Shown here: positions 1 through 11,536 of the stretch, in pieces
Layout of the letters: the number at the start of each line of letters is the position of its first letter
Position numbering within the stretch: the first letter of the stretch is position 1
Assembly: GCF_001411555.2 (NCBI RefSeq)
Contig: NC_049907.1
Span: forward strand, 36,105,866 to 36,169,865
Direction of reading: 5' to 3'
Origin: Juglans regia
Lineage: Eukaryota; Streptophyta; Magnoliopsida; Fagales; Juglandaceae
Length of the DNA: 64,000 bases
Position numbers and translations under genes: made by a program
Notes under the pieces: generated by a model
What the model saw: the letters and a program-made list of their open reading frames with translations, nothing else
What the model was told of the DNA's origin: nothing
Databases searched by the model: none

Positions 1-1097
1 CCATTCGGCACCTCTCGGCACCTTTCTTGAGATGCATCTCCCAGGAAGAAGTGCAATATATGTTGGCAGAAACACACGAAGAGATTTGTGGAAATCACTC
101 AGGATGAAAGGTGCTGGCTGGGAAGGTAATGAGAGCGGGGTATTACTGGCCTCGAGCCTTGCGGGATGCCAAAAAATATACGCGGAAATTTCGAAAGTGC
201 CAAGAATACGCCAAGGTGCCCCATTGCCCACTGGAAGAACTGACGTCGATCACATCGCCTTGGCCTTTCGTCTAGTGGGGAATTGACTTGGTCGGCTCGC
301 TCCCCCTGGGCAAAGGAGAAGAAAAGTTCATGGTGGTAGCTGTGGACTACTTAGGCAAGTGGGTCGAGGCCGAGGCCTTAGCAACCATCATGACAAGCAA
401 CATCACACGGTTCCTTTGGAGGATGGTAGTTTGCAAGTTTGGCATCCCGCGTGCCATCATATCGGATAACGAGAGGCAATTCGATTCAGATCACTATCAC
501 AATTGGTGCAAGAAATTGGAGATCGAGTTCCAGTACTCATCACCTGGGCACCTCCAGTCTTACGAGCAAGTTTAGGCGACCAATAAAATACTAATGGGAA
601 TGCTCAAGAAGCGACTCGACAGCAAAAAAGGTGCATGTGCAAAAGAACTCCCCACTGTCTTGTGGGCCTACCGGGTCACAGGGAAAATGCTTACTGGGGA
701 AATTCCTTTTACCCTCACTTATAGCCACGAGGCGATGTCATCAGTAGATATCGCAATCCCCACCTGCAAAGTTCAGCACTTCGAACAAGAATCCAATGAT
801 AGGCGACTAGAAGAACAACTGGATTTGTTGGAAGAAGTCAGATTAGAAGCTGAAATAAGAATTGCAGCCAACAAAAGAAGGGCCGAGAGATGCTTCAAAA
901 AGCTTAAGGTCGGGGATCTTATACTCAAAGAGACTAGAACAACAACACGAGACAAATGAAAGCTAGGCTCCCGATGGGAGGGCCCTTACGTGGTCACCGC
1001 CACAAACCGCCCAGGCTCTTACTGTCTCCAAGACTGTCAAGGTAATGAGCTGCCACATCCCTGGAACGCTGAACATCTACGAAAATTATATTGCTAA
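1..1097 (+). pseudogene. Ty3/gypsy (Tat-type) pol remnant: integrase core and C-terminus
   Basis: This is the 3' end of a retrotransposon polyprotein; everything upstream lies outside the window. The zinc-binding and core integrase parts read through several frames: 'GIDLVGSLP' (first catalytic Asp) near 283, 'VDYLGKWVEAEAL' near 336, and 'ISDNERQFDS' (second catalytic Asp) near 460. The block normally reading NGQVE is disrupted, and the expected catalytic Glu codon is TAG at 573-575. Further stops follow at 957. The chain ends with a gypsy-type 'RWEGPYVV...HLRKLYC' tail and TAA at 1095. The wording of the core (KWVEAE, FGIP, LPTVLWAYR) matches plant Tat/Ogre/Retand integrases as I know them. 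It is certainly inactive; the lineage call is inference. Confidence 0.85.
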
Positions 1098-1299
1098 AAC
1101 TAATTAATTGTCATAAATTTATATATTTCCATGCACAGGTTACAGGTCCCTAATAAAAGAAGTGTTGTATTTCAATAGCAGATTTCAGGAATGTAACGTA
1201 ACCTGCCAACGGACTCTCCACCAACAAAATCAACTTAATCTCCAGTAGCAAAGTCAACTTCATGAATGTGACCTACATCGGCAAAATTAATAAAGTTTT

Positions 1300-1910
1300 C
1301 ATGAACAACTTACCTCCCCGTGAGGCAAAATGGGCGAGTGTAATGCCTAAGATTGCTTTACCCCTCTTGTGGAGGAGTGCATGTCAGTCCTTGGCCCCTC
1401 GAAAAAAAGGACTTACCTTCCTCGTTAAACATCAATAGGTGGGAGCAGGTCTAGTAACAGACTACCCAAACGACTTACCTCATTATGGGATACCATAGGG
1501 AAATATAGGTCTAAATGTTGCCTTATCTCTCCCGTAGCGGAGAGCAGGATCAGCCCCACGGCTACCCGAATGAATTACCCCAACCTCCTCTATGACGAAG
1601 TGTGGGATTAGCGACAACCTGACCTAAACTTACCCTTCCCTGCAATGTCAACGGGTGGGAGCAGGTCCAGCCCCAAATTACTAAAACATCTTACCTCCCC
1701 ACGAAGGATGATAGATGAGCAAGTGGTTCAACCTTCTTGTTTGGGAGATCGGGACCAGCCCCCCCGGCGGCCCGAATAACTTATCCCTACCCCCATCATG
1801 GTGAATGAGCGGACCAGCTACATCGTTGTTCCAATTACCTACCCCACGGGGCACCAGAGGGAAAGTTAGGCCAAAATGTTGCTTTATCCCTTTCGTGGCT
1901 TAGTGTGGGT
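1300..1910 (+). repeat. Degenerate tandem repeats downstream of gypsy pol
   Basis: A phrase of the kind 'acttacctccccgtgaggc...gggtcagtcc' recurs about every 90-130 bases with heavy divergence, for example near 1310, 1470, 1575, 1690 and 1840. Each recurrence combines a 'ttacc(t/c)c' start with a 'cagccc...cccgaa' stretch. No ORF is maintained. Tat-lineage elements are known to carry tandem repeats between pol and the 3' LTR, which fits this position. Unit length and copy number are by eye. Confidence 0.55.
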
Positions 1911-1935
1911 CAGTCCTCAGCTCTCGATTTTCGAT

Positions 1936-3564
1936 CTACAGCCGCTCAAGCTCTAGTTGACAGTTGTCGAGAGAGCACTTCAACACCTTCCTCGCCTCGG
2001 AAGCAAGCGAGGCCTCGATGCAAAGAGCACCAACTTCACCCTGGGATCTCGACAAGTCGGCGAGGGCCTCATCGGCCAATTCTTTCTGCTTCCTCTCTTT
2101 CTTCGCACAGTTTAAGGCCAACCACGCAAGCGAGCGAAGTGCCTGGTTCTCACTCATCACTTCCTCTTGGGCGTCCATGATGAAGGCCGCTAGATGCTCC
2201 AACCCCTGTCACGTAAGTCCGAATCAAGATCTAGAAGGGAAACAAACAAAGAAACTGACGTGTGTACAAGTAAAGATTTTTACCCCTGTGAATAGCCTCT
2301 TGAGCCTACTCTCCATCTCGTGGATGCGGTGGGCGCGGTCGATCGAAGCTGTCATTCGATGGTCTGCCGAAACCTCATCGATGACCTCCTCGCCTTCCCC
2401 CTCGTCAGGAACCCCAGGTGTCATCGCCTCCCCAGCCAAAATAGCAATCCTCGCCACTTTGCCATAGTTGGAGGAGACAACCTCGACCACAGGAGCCACT
2501 TCAGCTCCAATGCCTTGAACAAGGGACACGATGCGAGGAAGATTCGCTATCGTCGCCATCTTCTTGGGAGCCGACGACTCTGGCCGAATAACGAGTGCCA
2601 TTACAGACGAACCCTTGGGGGTAACGAGAATATCGTTAGAATCATATCTGACAGGGGAGATCCTCCGGGGCTTCTTTCCTTTCCCATCTACCGGCGGACT
2701 AGGGGAGCGACTGCGAGCGCGCGAAGAGATCGAATTTATTGGGAAGCCCACGTCGGAGCACAGGTTGGCTGGGGGGCAAATACCGACGAAGGTTATCCTC
2801 GGTTAGCAGGGCCTTTGAAGAAACATCGCCCGAATATGCCTCCACCTAAGCCCGAACGACCTTGAGCCTAAGTGCCTCCTCCAGGGTTGGGTTATGGCGA
2901 TGGCTCTTATCCTTGCCTAATGTGCCCCATATAGCATACACGGGAAATGGGCCCTTGATGGTATGCCCAACCAGGAACTCCCATCCATCGCTCGACAAGA
3001 AGAAGAACTGACGGCTATACCCCTTCATAATAGTATGCCTCGCCTCCAACCGAACCAACTCTTGGACAGGCTAGACACTGTAGAGGTGCCGGCCCTTCCT
3101 CAAAATGTTGTGGGTGAGGAAGAACTCGCGCACTGTGAGGTCCGGGTAGTCTGACCCGGCCTCCTCTAATGCATAACGTCAAATGATGCAACACGAAACA
3201 AGAATCCTCCATGAGCTGGGAGGAAGCTGGGCAGGCGCCAACTCAAAGAAGGCCAATACTTCTCTCACCAGTCGACAAAAGGGCAACCTAAGGCCATAGA
3301 AGACATGGCGGGGTACACCGCAACCTTTGTGGTGAAGCCCTCAAAGTCTACCGCCCCTTCGGTAGAAGGGGGCATCACGAACTCCACTTTTGAAGGGACC
3401 TTGCAGGTCTTCTTCAATGACTCCAGTTTGGTAGGAGTTACCACCGATCGCCACGAAAACCGAACGAATTCTTCCAGAGTGATGCCTCCCTAGTCGACAA
3501 CAGCTCGAACATCACCAGATGACCCAACCAATCCAGAAAGGTGTGGATTTTTCTTTGGAGCCAT
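1936..3564 (-). pseudogene. Antisense extra ORF of the Tat-type element (decayed)
   Basis: A coding region runs opposite to pol, between pol and the LTR. The likely start is the ATG at 3564, which opens MAPKKNP. A stop (TAG) follows after about 27 codons, and several frames are needed to continue. Visible pieces are a 'GYSRQFFFLSSDGWEF...HTIKGPFP' block (about 2870-3030), a Ser/Pro/Arg-rich hydrophilic section (2751-2500) and an Ala/Glu/Leu-rich coiled-coil-like end (2202-1936). Extra antisense ORFs in this slot are known for plant Ty3/gypsy Tat-lineage elements, some with a 'gypsy-type transposon' domain; assignment to that group is inference. The function of the family is not established. 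A TATA box lies about 150 bases upstream on the same strand. Confidence 0.65.
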
Positions 3565-3710
3565 GAGACATCAAAAGAAAAGTAAAGTAACTTCGGAGGA
3601 AAACTAGAAGAAAGCAAAGGAATGAAAGAGTCTAACAGTGAGAAAGGAACGCATAGAAGAAAGTAAAAAGAGAATAAGTGAAGTGAACTATCACAAGGGA
3701 GGAAGGGGCT

Positions 3711-3717
3711 TTATATA
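3711..3717 (-). promoter_or_regulatory. TATA box for the antisense ORF
   Basis: On the minus strand the sequence reads CCTATATAAAGCCCC, a near-ideal plant TATA box. It lies about 150 bases upstream of the ATG at 3564, and the intervening leader is C/T-rich and lacks ATG until close to the start. This suggests the antisense ORF had its own promoter within the element. Confidence 0.6.
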
Positions 3718-3929
3718 GGTGAAATAAACGGTTGATCTCCCGAGGTAACATAACTCCACATGTCCCCCAAAAGCATCAAAATCCCTCGATTGCAACTTCA
3801 ACAGAGTGCATCTACTGGTACGACACGAGAAATAAATACCTGCCTGACATGAGGTCATGATGATAGAATCGAAGGGACGCCAATTCAATGCGAAGCGTAA
3901 CCGCCACAATACGGCCATAAATGTGGGAG

Positions 3930-4712
3930 ACCAACTATTGCTCAGCTTAGAAAAAGAGGCCGAGTGGTCTTGCAGTGCAAGAACTAGAGGAATGAAGAAA
4001 TAATTTCCATCAGACCTGTCTGAGAAGAATTGGCAATGTAACTACAAGGGATTTTCCCCACTTCACAAAGCCCATTAGGCCTCGGCCCAATACCCTACCT
4101 CAGGGTCGCCAGGACCATGCTTAAAGTAAGATGTCAACCAGGGAAAAAGGCAAGTGACTGACAGGGCATGATCAGCCTGACATCGCTCGGCCGAATTTTC
4201 AACCTTGGAACTTATATGGAACACAACGGGAAATGCAGAGAACCCTCGATGCATTGACATGAAAAAATCTATGGCTCACAAGAGATAAAAGCTAGGCTTG
4301 GAAAGCACGCCACATTAATGACACCACTACCGAGCTACACGCCAAATTGATGGCGCCGTTGCAGAACCATGTCGCAATAAATGACTCTGACAGTAGGAAT
4401 TATAGAGGGACACAAACTCCGTGGAGACATACACAATTTGCACCTCCCTAGATCCATGGTATAAATAGTAAGCCCTAGGTATGAGAAACTCTCTTTGATC
4501 CCTAGATTCTATCGCTTATTTACAAATTTTCAAGATAATTTACTAACTTTGGCATCAGAGACTCCCTAGCCCCAAGGTCGCCCTCTCTTTGTTGCATTCT
4601 TTCCTGTCTTTTGTAGGCTCACTCTTAAAGAGTTGAGTTGTCGGAGCTTGGCTCAAAGACGTGCAAAACATGAAGTTAACAATAACACAACTATTTATGT
4701 CCCTAATTTACT
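3930..4712 (+). mobile_element. Probable 3' LTR of the Tat-type element (limits uncertain)
   Basis: This segment follows the element's internal region. It holds a promoter-like 'CATGGTATAAATAGTAAGCC' (TATA box 4460-4467) followed by 'CTCTCTTTGATCCCTAGATTC', a CT-rich leader as in a plant LTR R/U5. A 'TTTGGCATCAGAGACTCC' stretch near 4550 resembles the U5 of Tat LTRs. Candidate ends are a TG near 3923 and ...TTAACA near 4682, but there is no second LTR in the window to fix them. Low-complexity AT-rich sequence follows. Confidence 0.45.
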
Positions 4713-4913
4713 CTTACAACTTGAATATCTTGAATGCCATAATGAAATGGTGTGGCAAGTGTAAATAGGGTGTGGTCGAAAAGAGAGAATTAAATCAAGT
4801 GATCTATAATATGATCTAGAGGGGAAAAAAAAAAGTGAAAAGAATCCTATGATCGAGGATATCGTTGTCATTGTGGGGGACGGGAAGTGGAGAGGCCAAG
4901 ATCAGGTTTTTAA

Positions 4914-5359
4914 GAGTATTGACATTAGTTTCATCAAATTTATTTTTAAAATTTAATGAAAAGTACATATTTTCCATAAATCTAAAACTTCCCTAACAAT
5001 AACTCTACATTGGATTAACTATTAGATTAGTCAAAATAATAATATAATAATATTTTTTTAATAATTTTTTTTTACATATTTTACAATTACACTAACTATA
5101 TATTAATTAATAATTTAATTTGATACTTAAATTATTATTTTTCAACTTAAATATTATAGTTCAAAATCGAAAAATAATAATTTAAGTAAATAAAATAATA
5201 GTTATAGAGTGTGAATAATGAGTGTTCAAATTTAAAGATGAATTAAAATGCATTGCCGCTCAAAATTTCAGATTTTAATATTTGATGAATTCAATATAAT
5301 AATTTTAAATATAATTTTATCAAATTTTAAAGATTAAACTCGTTAAAATGCCAATGTTC
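4914..5359. mobile_element. Tourist-like MITE, TAA target duplication
   Basis: The ends are imperfect inverted repeats: GAGTATTGACATTAGTTT at the left and, read in reverse complement, GAACATTGGCATTTTAA at the right. TAA flanks both sides (4911-4913 and 5360-5362), as in PIF/Harbinger-derived MITEs. The interior is about 80% AT and has no ORF. It has the same end style as the element at 7500-8195. Confidence 0.65.
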
Positions 5360-5689
5360 TAAGACTTGTATTACTGTAGAGAGTGAGAAGTTTTTGACAT
5401 GCTAACTTCTTTGTGTTGTTATGTTTGGGTACCCATAATTACCCACTTACAGCCCTAGCTAGCTAAGAGTCTAAGGACCTACCGATCGAATTAATATGGA
5501 AATAGCAGTTAATTCCTACTACCAATATTTCAATACAAACTTCCATGAACTAGTCCAGATCAGATGCAAAAGCTCGGTGACCTAATTTTGAGACGATATC
5601 CAGGTGAAGAAACTTATCAGGAATACTCATCCATTCACCTTTTTCATTGTTGATATCTGTAACTCTGTATATTACATATATATCTTTAT

Positions 5690-6000
5690 ATTTAAAAGTG
5701 TCTATCGCCTAATGAACAGTAATAAACAGTAATAAACAATACTCTTATTTTATGTTTTTCTTCTTCGTCCCTCTCTGCATCCTTACAGTAATATTCTTCT
5801 CAAAATCATCATAACAGATCACAAAATCATCACAAAATATCACAAAATCACCATAAAAGATGACAAAATCACCACACAAAATACGAAATCACCACAATAG
5901 ATCACAAAACCACAATAAGTACAGACTAAACTCACCGTAAATCATCTCAAAATCACCGTAGGATGATCACAAATCCATCGTAAATCATCCTAATTCTACA
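5690..6000. repeat. Degenerate ATCACAAAATCACC short tandem repeat
   Basis: From about 5815 the phrase 'atcacaaaatca(c/t)c' recurs some twelve times at intervals of roughly 15-25 bases, mixing CACAAAATC, CACCGTAAATC and CACAATAGATC. It is preceded by an 'aatgaacagtaataaacagtaataaac' run at 5713-5739. No coding potential is seen. Confidence 0.6.
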
Positions 6001-6560
6001 AAATCACAAAATGGGAGAGGTAAAGGCTCGGCTGGGCATGGAGGAGTAGGGGAGGTGTCGTGGAAGGCTGGTGGTGGCGTCGTGGGTTGTAGGCGACAGA
6101 TCTAGGCCATCGTGGTGGTGCGGTGGCATGGGCTAGGCTAACGGCGGCACTATAGGGAGAAACCCCGTGCGTATAGAGGTGCTGCGTGGTGGGGCTAGGG
6201 AGGAGCTATGGGTGATGAGTTCCATGGAAGTGGTCTACAGCGTGTGGGGAACTCGATTGTGGTACTTGGTGGAGCTGGGGCTGAGCCGTGGTGGCGCGAG
6301 GGTGGAGAACCCGTGCCTTGAGACCCATTTCAAGTTGCTCGCATGCGGCTAAGGGAGGAGCTGCCAAGGGGCTTTGATGGTGGGGATTGATCGTCGGTGT
6401 GAGGGGAAGCCGGTGACGTGGTCGGTGACGCAGCACGGTGGAGCACGGCTGCTTGAGGGAGGAGATCAGGTGAGAGAGAGGGAAGACTTGGCTGCTAAAG
6501 TTGAAGGACAGAGAGGGAGAAAAGGAAAGTTTTGGAGATTTAAATCCAACCCTTCATCAT
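6001..6560. other. GC-rich GTGG-repetitive island without a recognisable gene
   Basis: There is an abrupt switch from AT-rich DNA to GC-rich DNA full of GGTGG, GGCG and GTGCGGTGG. Short ORFs exist on both strands (for example + 6167-6352), but none resembles a known protein and the strands mirror one another, as expected for biased composition. It is similar in texture to the interior of the MULE at 12295-13617 and could be a degraded relative. I saw no terminal repeats. Confidence 0.4.
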
Positions 6561-7499
6561 AAGTCTCTAAATTTGATCTAAATGTAAAAATTTAAATACT
6601 GATTTAAACTAATTTAAAATATATAATTAAAATATAAATATCATATCATAAATAAACTATCAAATTTAATTTATAAAATACTAATATTTCATCATTAAAT
6701 AAATGAGGAAATTTTGTTAAATATTTTTAAAAAAGTAAAACTATATAAATAATTAAAATTTTAACATAATTTAAATATGATAATATTCTTAATTAACTAA
6801 ATTAGGCATACGTTCCTTGGACGTTACCCTATTACTAGTATTATATATATATATATATAATATTATATATATATATATGGAGAGGACATTCTTCTCGTCT
6901 ATACAGTACGGGCCTGAGTTTTTACCTACTCGTGATTTGAATCCCAATATCGAAGGGGCCCATTAAAGCCGATAAAGACCTAACTCACTTCCTACCGACT
7001 AAGTAACCACCCAGAGTCAATAAAGGAAGAACATTTATTATAACAATCATTAGAATAAAAACCTTCATCCCTATGTTTGTATTTGAATAATAGATATGTC
7101 TATCTATTATCACACTTAAGTAATAAAATGGTTCAGAAGCTCTATTTAAGAGGAGAATCCAAGTATGTAAAAGGGATTAAATTTATTGGTATTAATATTA
7201 TTATATTCAATCACTAACTTAGACATCGGAGACGTTCCTTCTAACCTCCGAGGCCTCTACTCTTTAGTTGTAATTGATCGTGAGGAGGTGGCAGTGAAAC
7301 ACGTCCATAACAATATATATATATATATATATATATATGATTGTAATTATAGTCAATGTATATCTTTTATTATCTTCTCGATAATAAAAAATAAATCCCT
7401 TCATCTTTTTCAATCAACATTAGAATAATATTACTATACTTTCTTTAATTTGTCTCATTATTTTGGTCGTTATTGTATTTATTATTTTTTAATGGTTAA
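6561..7499. other. AT-rich intergenic DNA with (AT)n tracts
   Basis: No gene is recognised. (AT)n microsatellites lie at about 6845-6880 and 7314-7338, with short direct-sequence spacers. The only ORF here, starting at 7186, reads into the (AT)n tract as an Ile-Tyr repeat and is not a gene. Confidence 0.6.
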
Positions 7500-8195
7500 G
7501 AGCACTCTCATTGGATTAGTTAAAATTAAAGGATATTTTTTATGAATGTAAGAGAAATTTAACTTTTAATTATTCCATTCACATAGATCTCCACATTGAA
7601 ATAATTATTTTTTTATTATATAATAATAAAATAATATAAGATGAATTTGATTTTAATTATTCACATCAAATCTCCACATTAGATTATATATTTATTTATT
7701 ATATAGTAATGAATAACTAATAATTTCAAAAATATTTAATTTTTTTAATTATTAATTTATTTTACTTTATCATATTTTACTATTCTACCTACTATATATT
7801 AATTAATAATCATATTCTTATTAAATTAATATATCACTAACTCAAGGTAATATATCAATTTCAAAAATATTTTAATTTTTTTAATTATAAAATTATTTTA
7901 TTTTATCATATTTTACTATTCATAATATTATATATTAATTAATAATCATATTCTAATTAAATTATGAATTAAAAATAGAAACTAGAAATATATTGATGGA
8001 AATATCTGGAGAGAGAAACAAATGATATAAAATAAATTTAATGAATAAATAGTACTTTTCAAATTTAAAAATAACTTTAGAAGTTACTGTAACTCTATTT
8101 TAATATGATACAGCTATTCTAATGTGATATATTTTATACTTTAATAATTAAATTCTAATTAGATTTAATTTTTAACTAATCTAATAAAATTGTTC
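7500..8195. mobile_element. Tourist-like MITE, about 0.7 kb, TAA target duplication
   Basis: Left end GAGCACTCTCATTGGATTAG. The right end in reverse complement is GAACAATTTTATTAGATTAG, followed in both by TTAAAA(T)TTAAA. TAA flanks both sides (7497-7499, 8196-8198). Inside, a 'tctccacatt...tttactatt...ctatatattaattaataatcatattct' segment occurs twice in tandem (about 7680-7830 and 7850-7965). This is an internal duplication of about 140 bases that accounts for the unusual length. There is no ORF. Confidence 0.7.
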
Positions 8196-8198
8196 TAA

Positions 8199-11100
8199 GT
8201 AAATGTATATATATTTATTTATTTTTTAAAAATTATTTAAAATGAAAAAGAAAAAGAAAAATTAATTTGCACTAAAGGGAGACCTGCAGCGGCAGATCAG
8301 TAGCACCGCCCATCAACATTAATATGGCGTGATTTTGTAGATCGGTGAATCTCATTTTAGTAGGCTTCACGTTTAAATTAAGAATTAAGATTATTGGGGC
8401 ACAAAACGACAAGGGATGGAGGTAGGTAGAGATCTATCAATCAATAATAATGAATCGCTGTTTATCTTGTCTGAGCGAACACATTGAGCGGTAGAAACTT
8501 GAAAGCCACCCGGAAAAGGAAATAAAAACACTGGTATTCAATCTGGATTATTTAGTTTGCTGCGCGCGCGCTTACTGGTTGCCAAGTACGTGTAAGTTAC
8601 TCTGGTCAAGCCTCGGCCAACTGATCAGCTGCATCGTGATACTGAACGCAGACGGACGTGTTCACAGCTATGAGCCCTCAGGGGGCAAGGGCGCCCTGAG
8701 CGCTGCCTACATTTACGAACGTTGAAACACGAGACAGTACGTACATATGAGTTGGGTGCTAGCTAGCTAGCTTGCCACGCATATAGTACTGGGGCTAGAT
8801 TATATATATATATATATATAGGCACTGGAGGGCGTACAACCAAGCTTGGTTTTTCCCAGAATCCGCCACAAAATACCCTACACAACATACAGAGATTTGT
8901 GGCGCATGACTACTACTGTATGGCTACTTCTGTCAAGAAGAAGTGATAGCTGGCCCTGCTTTTTTTTTTTTTTTCTTTTTTTCTTCTGAGAATGAAATTT
9001 TGAAACAATACAATTTTTGTTGCTGATGGAGTTTAAGATAAAATATCTTATGAGATATTTTCCGCAACGTAAACACTAAATACGAAATGCACAGCTTACA
9101 TTCTAATCTGCAGGGTTAGGACACACACCGCTGACCCCAAAATACAGAAAGTAATGTGTGTTAGTCAGATGAAAATAATAGTGTGATCTTAGACTTTTGA
9201 TGCCCATTTAAAGAGAATCACATCCTTCTCGAAGTTTACGAAGATCTGATCATGTCTCAGCTATTTTTCAAAAAAAATTACAAAGTTAATTAATTGGTGG
9301 TACCCAAAATGCGTAGGCGTCAAAGAATCACAGTTCCAAAGCGAAATCAGATATTTTGTTATCATGAAATGATTTAGAAGTAAAACGGAAGGCAGCTTTA
9401 GGAAAAAGAAAAATGAAAATGAAAATCGAAAAAAGAAAAGAAAAAGTGAAACAGGATAAAATAAAGCGCATCTTAGGTTGCTAAGCGACGCGGAGCCGAG
9501 CCGAGAGGTGCTAGCCGAATAGATAAAAAAAAAGGTCAAAAGTGGCAAATATAAAGGGGCTGGTAGAAACGAAAGAGATGACGGAAGCCAATAAATAAAT
9601 AAACGGCGAAAAATCTCAGTTATCAAGGCAAAACGGGTCAAGACTCGGGGGAATCACGGTTGGGGGATTGAGGAGTGGGCCCAACCCCGTTATAATATAT
9701 GGAAAAAAAAAAAAAAAAAGGGAAAAAGAAGACAGTACGAACACACAGTACACACCACCACGCCTCATTATGACTCTCTGTGTGGCCGCTCCCCAAAAAA
9801 ACATAATCCAATACACGCGCGCCTATGGTACATACATTACACATCTAGAATAAAAAGAATTTAAAATTAATTCTCTTAAAAATTTAAAAATTGTGATATC
9901 ACAATATTAAATGAAAGAGATGACGACGACGACAAGGGAATGGTCACGCGCGGCAGCGACGGTGGAGCTAGGCGTATGTGGATGTGGTGGGACGATTGTG
10001 CATGAGTAGTGATGATCAGTTGGGTGCGGTCAAACCCACTCTTTTTTGCTCCCCACTCTTCTAAAGTGGGCCTCTTAATACTTTTTTGACATTTTGGTAT
10101 TGCATCTTTGACTTCAAATTCCCCACAATCTCAGACACACATATATTTATAGTGTTTTTGGTTTTAGCAGAGGTCAGATGTCTGTGATTCATCACACGTT
10201 TGGGAGGCTTCGATCGGTTTAGGTGTTTATACACGTGCGACAAGATTAAGTATTGTTGCTTTGTTCACGGGAAACCTAACCCACCTTAATTTGTTCGAGG
10301 TAACCTCAATATAATTTAATATACATGTCATTTTCATAACGCATGCAATTAACATTCTTTTGCGATCGATCAGACTTTTATTTGTGTGTGTGGTAGCGCG
10401 TCAAGCTCGTTGATCTTTGAGTTCGATTTTCTATAATAATTACTCAAAGCTGGTAATCATACATGGGGGAGGCCGGGAATTAAAGAGGTGGATCGATGCG
10501 TACGCAACACTGGCTGTAAGCAGGGAATGTGTAATGATGAAAGATAATGCAAACAGTTGAGATGGATTGGTCTGGATCCATGCATGATCACACTTCAGTT
10601 GCCAACAATGGACCAGACTCTCATTAATAATAATAATAATAATAATGCACAGCTGAGAAAGGGAAGCCGGCCAGGAATGACAGATCTATATAGGGGGTCC
10701 AGGCCAGTAGGTTGAAAATGTGGGTGGTGCTATGTTACGGCCAGCTTTATGTGTATATAATAAATATAGTAGAGTATATAAATATTGTATATTTTTTTAA
10801 AAAGAAAATAAAATTTATTATTAAAAATTATTTTTATTTTTTTATGTGAATCCCTACGCAATATTTAAACACTCTAATATCATTCTTCTATAATTAATAG
10901 GTATATTTTTTTGTTCTAAGGATAGTTTTATATTATCATTATATATGGTAAAAGTGCAGGTAATTGTCCGTGGCTTTGCTTCGACTCTCTGTTCAATATT
11001 CTTCTTTGATAGCGAGAGACCCAATAAATTACAGAAGGAATTGGAAGTGATGTTTTTAGAAAGAAAAAATCTTATTACAAGCAAGTTTGTGCATCAATTC

Positions 11101-11536
11101 GTGCACCAATATTGATATGTAATACATATGTTTAACGAAACGATGTGAATTAAAGATGAAAATAATTTTTATGATATAGGAGATTTTTTTCTTCTCTCAA
11201 AAAATTTTTTTTCATTTTTTTTAAATAAAAAAAATATCGGTACGCGATATGGTCCACAAACTCGCTTGTATCTAGCAAAACCCTTTTAGAAAAGGCATGG
11301 AAAACAAAGGGGAAAGTTCGGCTCTACCCAATTGAAGGTGGGTGAGACCCATAAAGAGAGAAATGTAATGAAAAAGACATTGTCCAAGTTTTTAAGGTCA
11401 CTGTTTGTTAGGTCCATCTAACTATCTAAGTTCAGGCTGGCTTGTTTAATTTACTGGGTTTGGGCTTCACATCATTGGGTGAGGCACTATCCTCTCTCTC
11501 TCCTGTCTTTTGAATTCTTTTTTTTTTTGGAAAATT
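8199..11536. other. Intergenic DNA, no gene recognised
   Basis: Mixed composition with microsatellites: (AT)n near 8800-8820, (AAT)n near 10625-10646, a poly-T at 8960-8985 and a poly-A at 9702-9719. Short Phe-rich minus-strand ORFs at 9261-9844 arise from A/G-rich runs and have no recognisable domain. A short G/C hairpin (CCCTCAGGGGGCAAGGGCGC) occurs near 8675. No TE domain, tRNA or known miRNA precursor was seen. Confidence 0.55.

Noticed and set aside
9261..9853. Overlapping Phe-rich ORFs on minus and a Lys-rich ORF on plus
   Set aside because: They arise from A/G-rich runs and poly-A; there is no domain, no family wording, and the two strands mirror each other.
10565..10622. Short inverted repeat 'tggtctggatccat ... 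atggaccagac' considered as a miRNA precursor
   Set aside because: The arms match imperfectly over only about 13 bases and neither resembles a plant miRNA I know.
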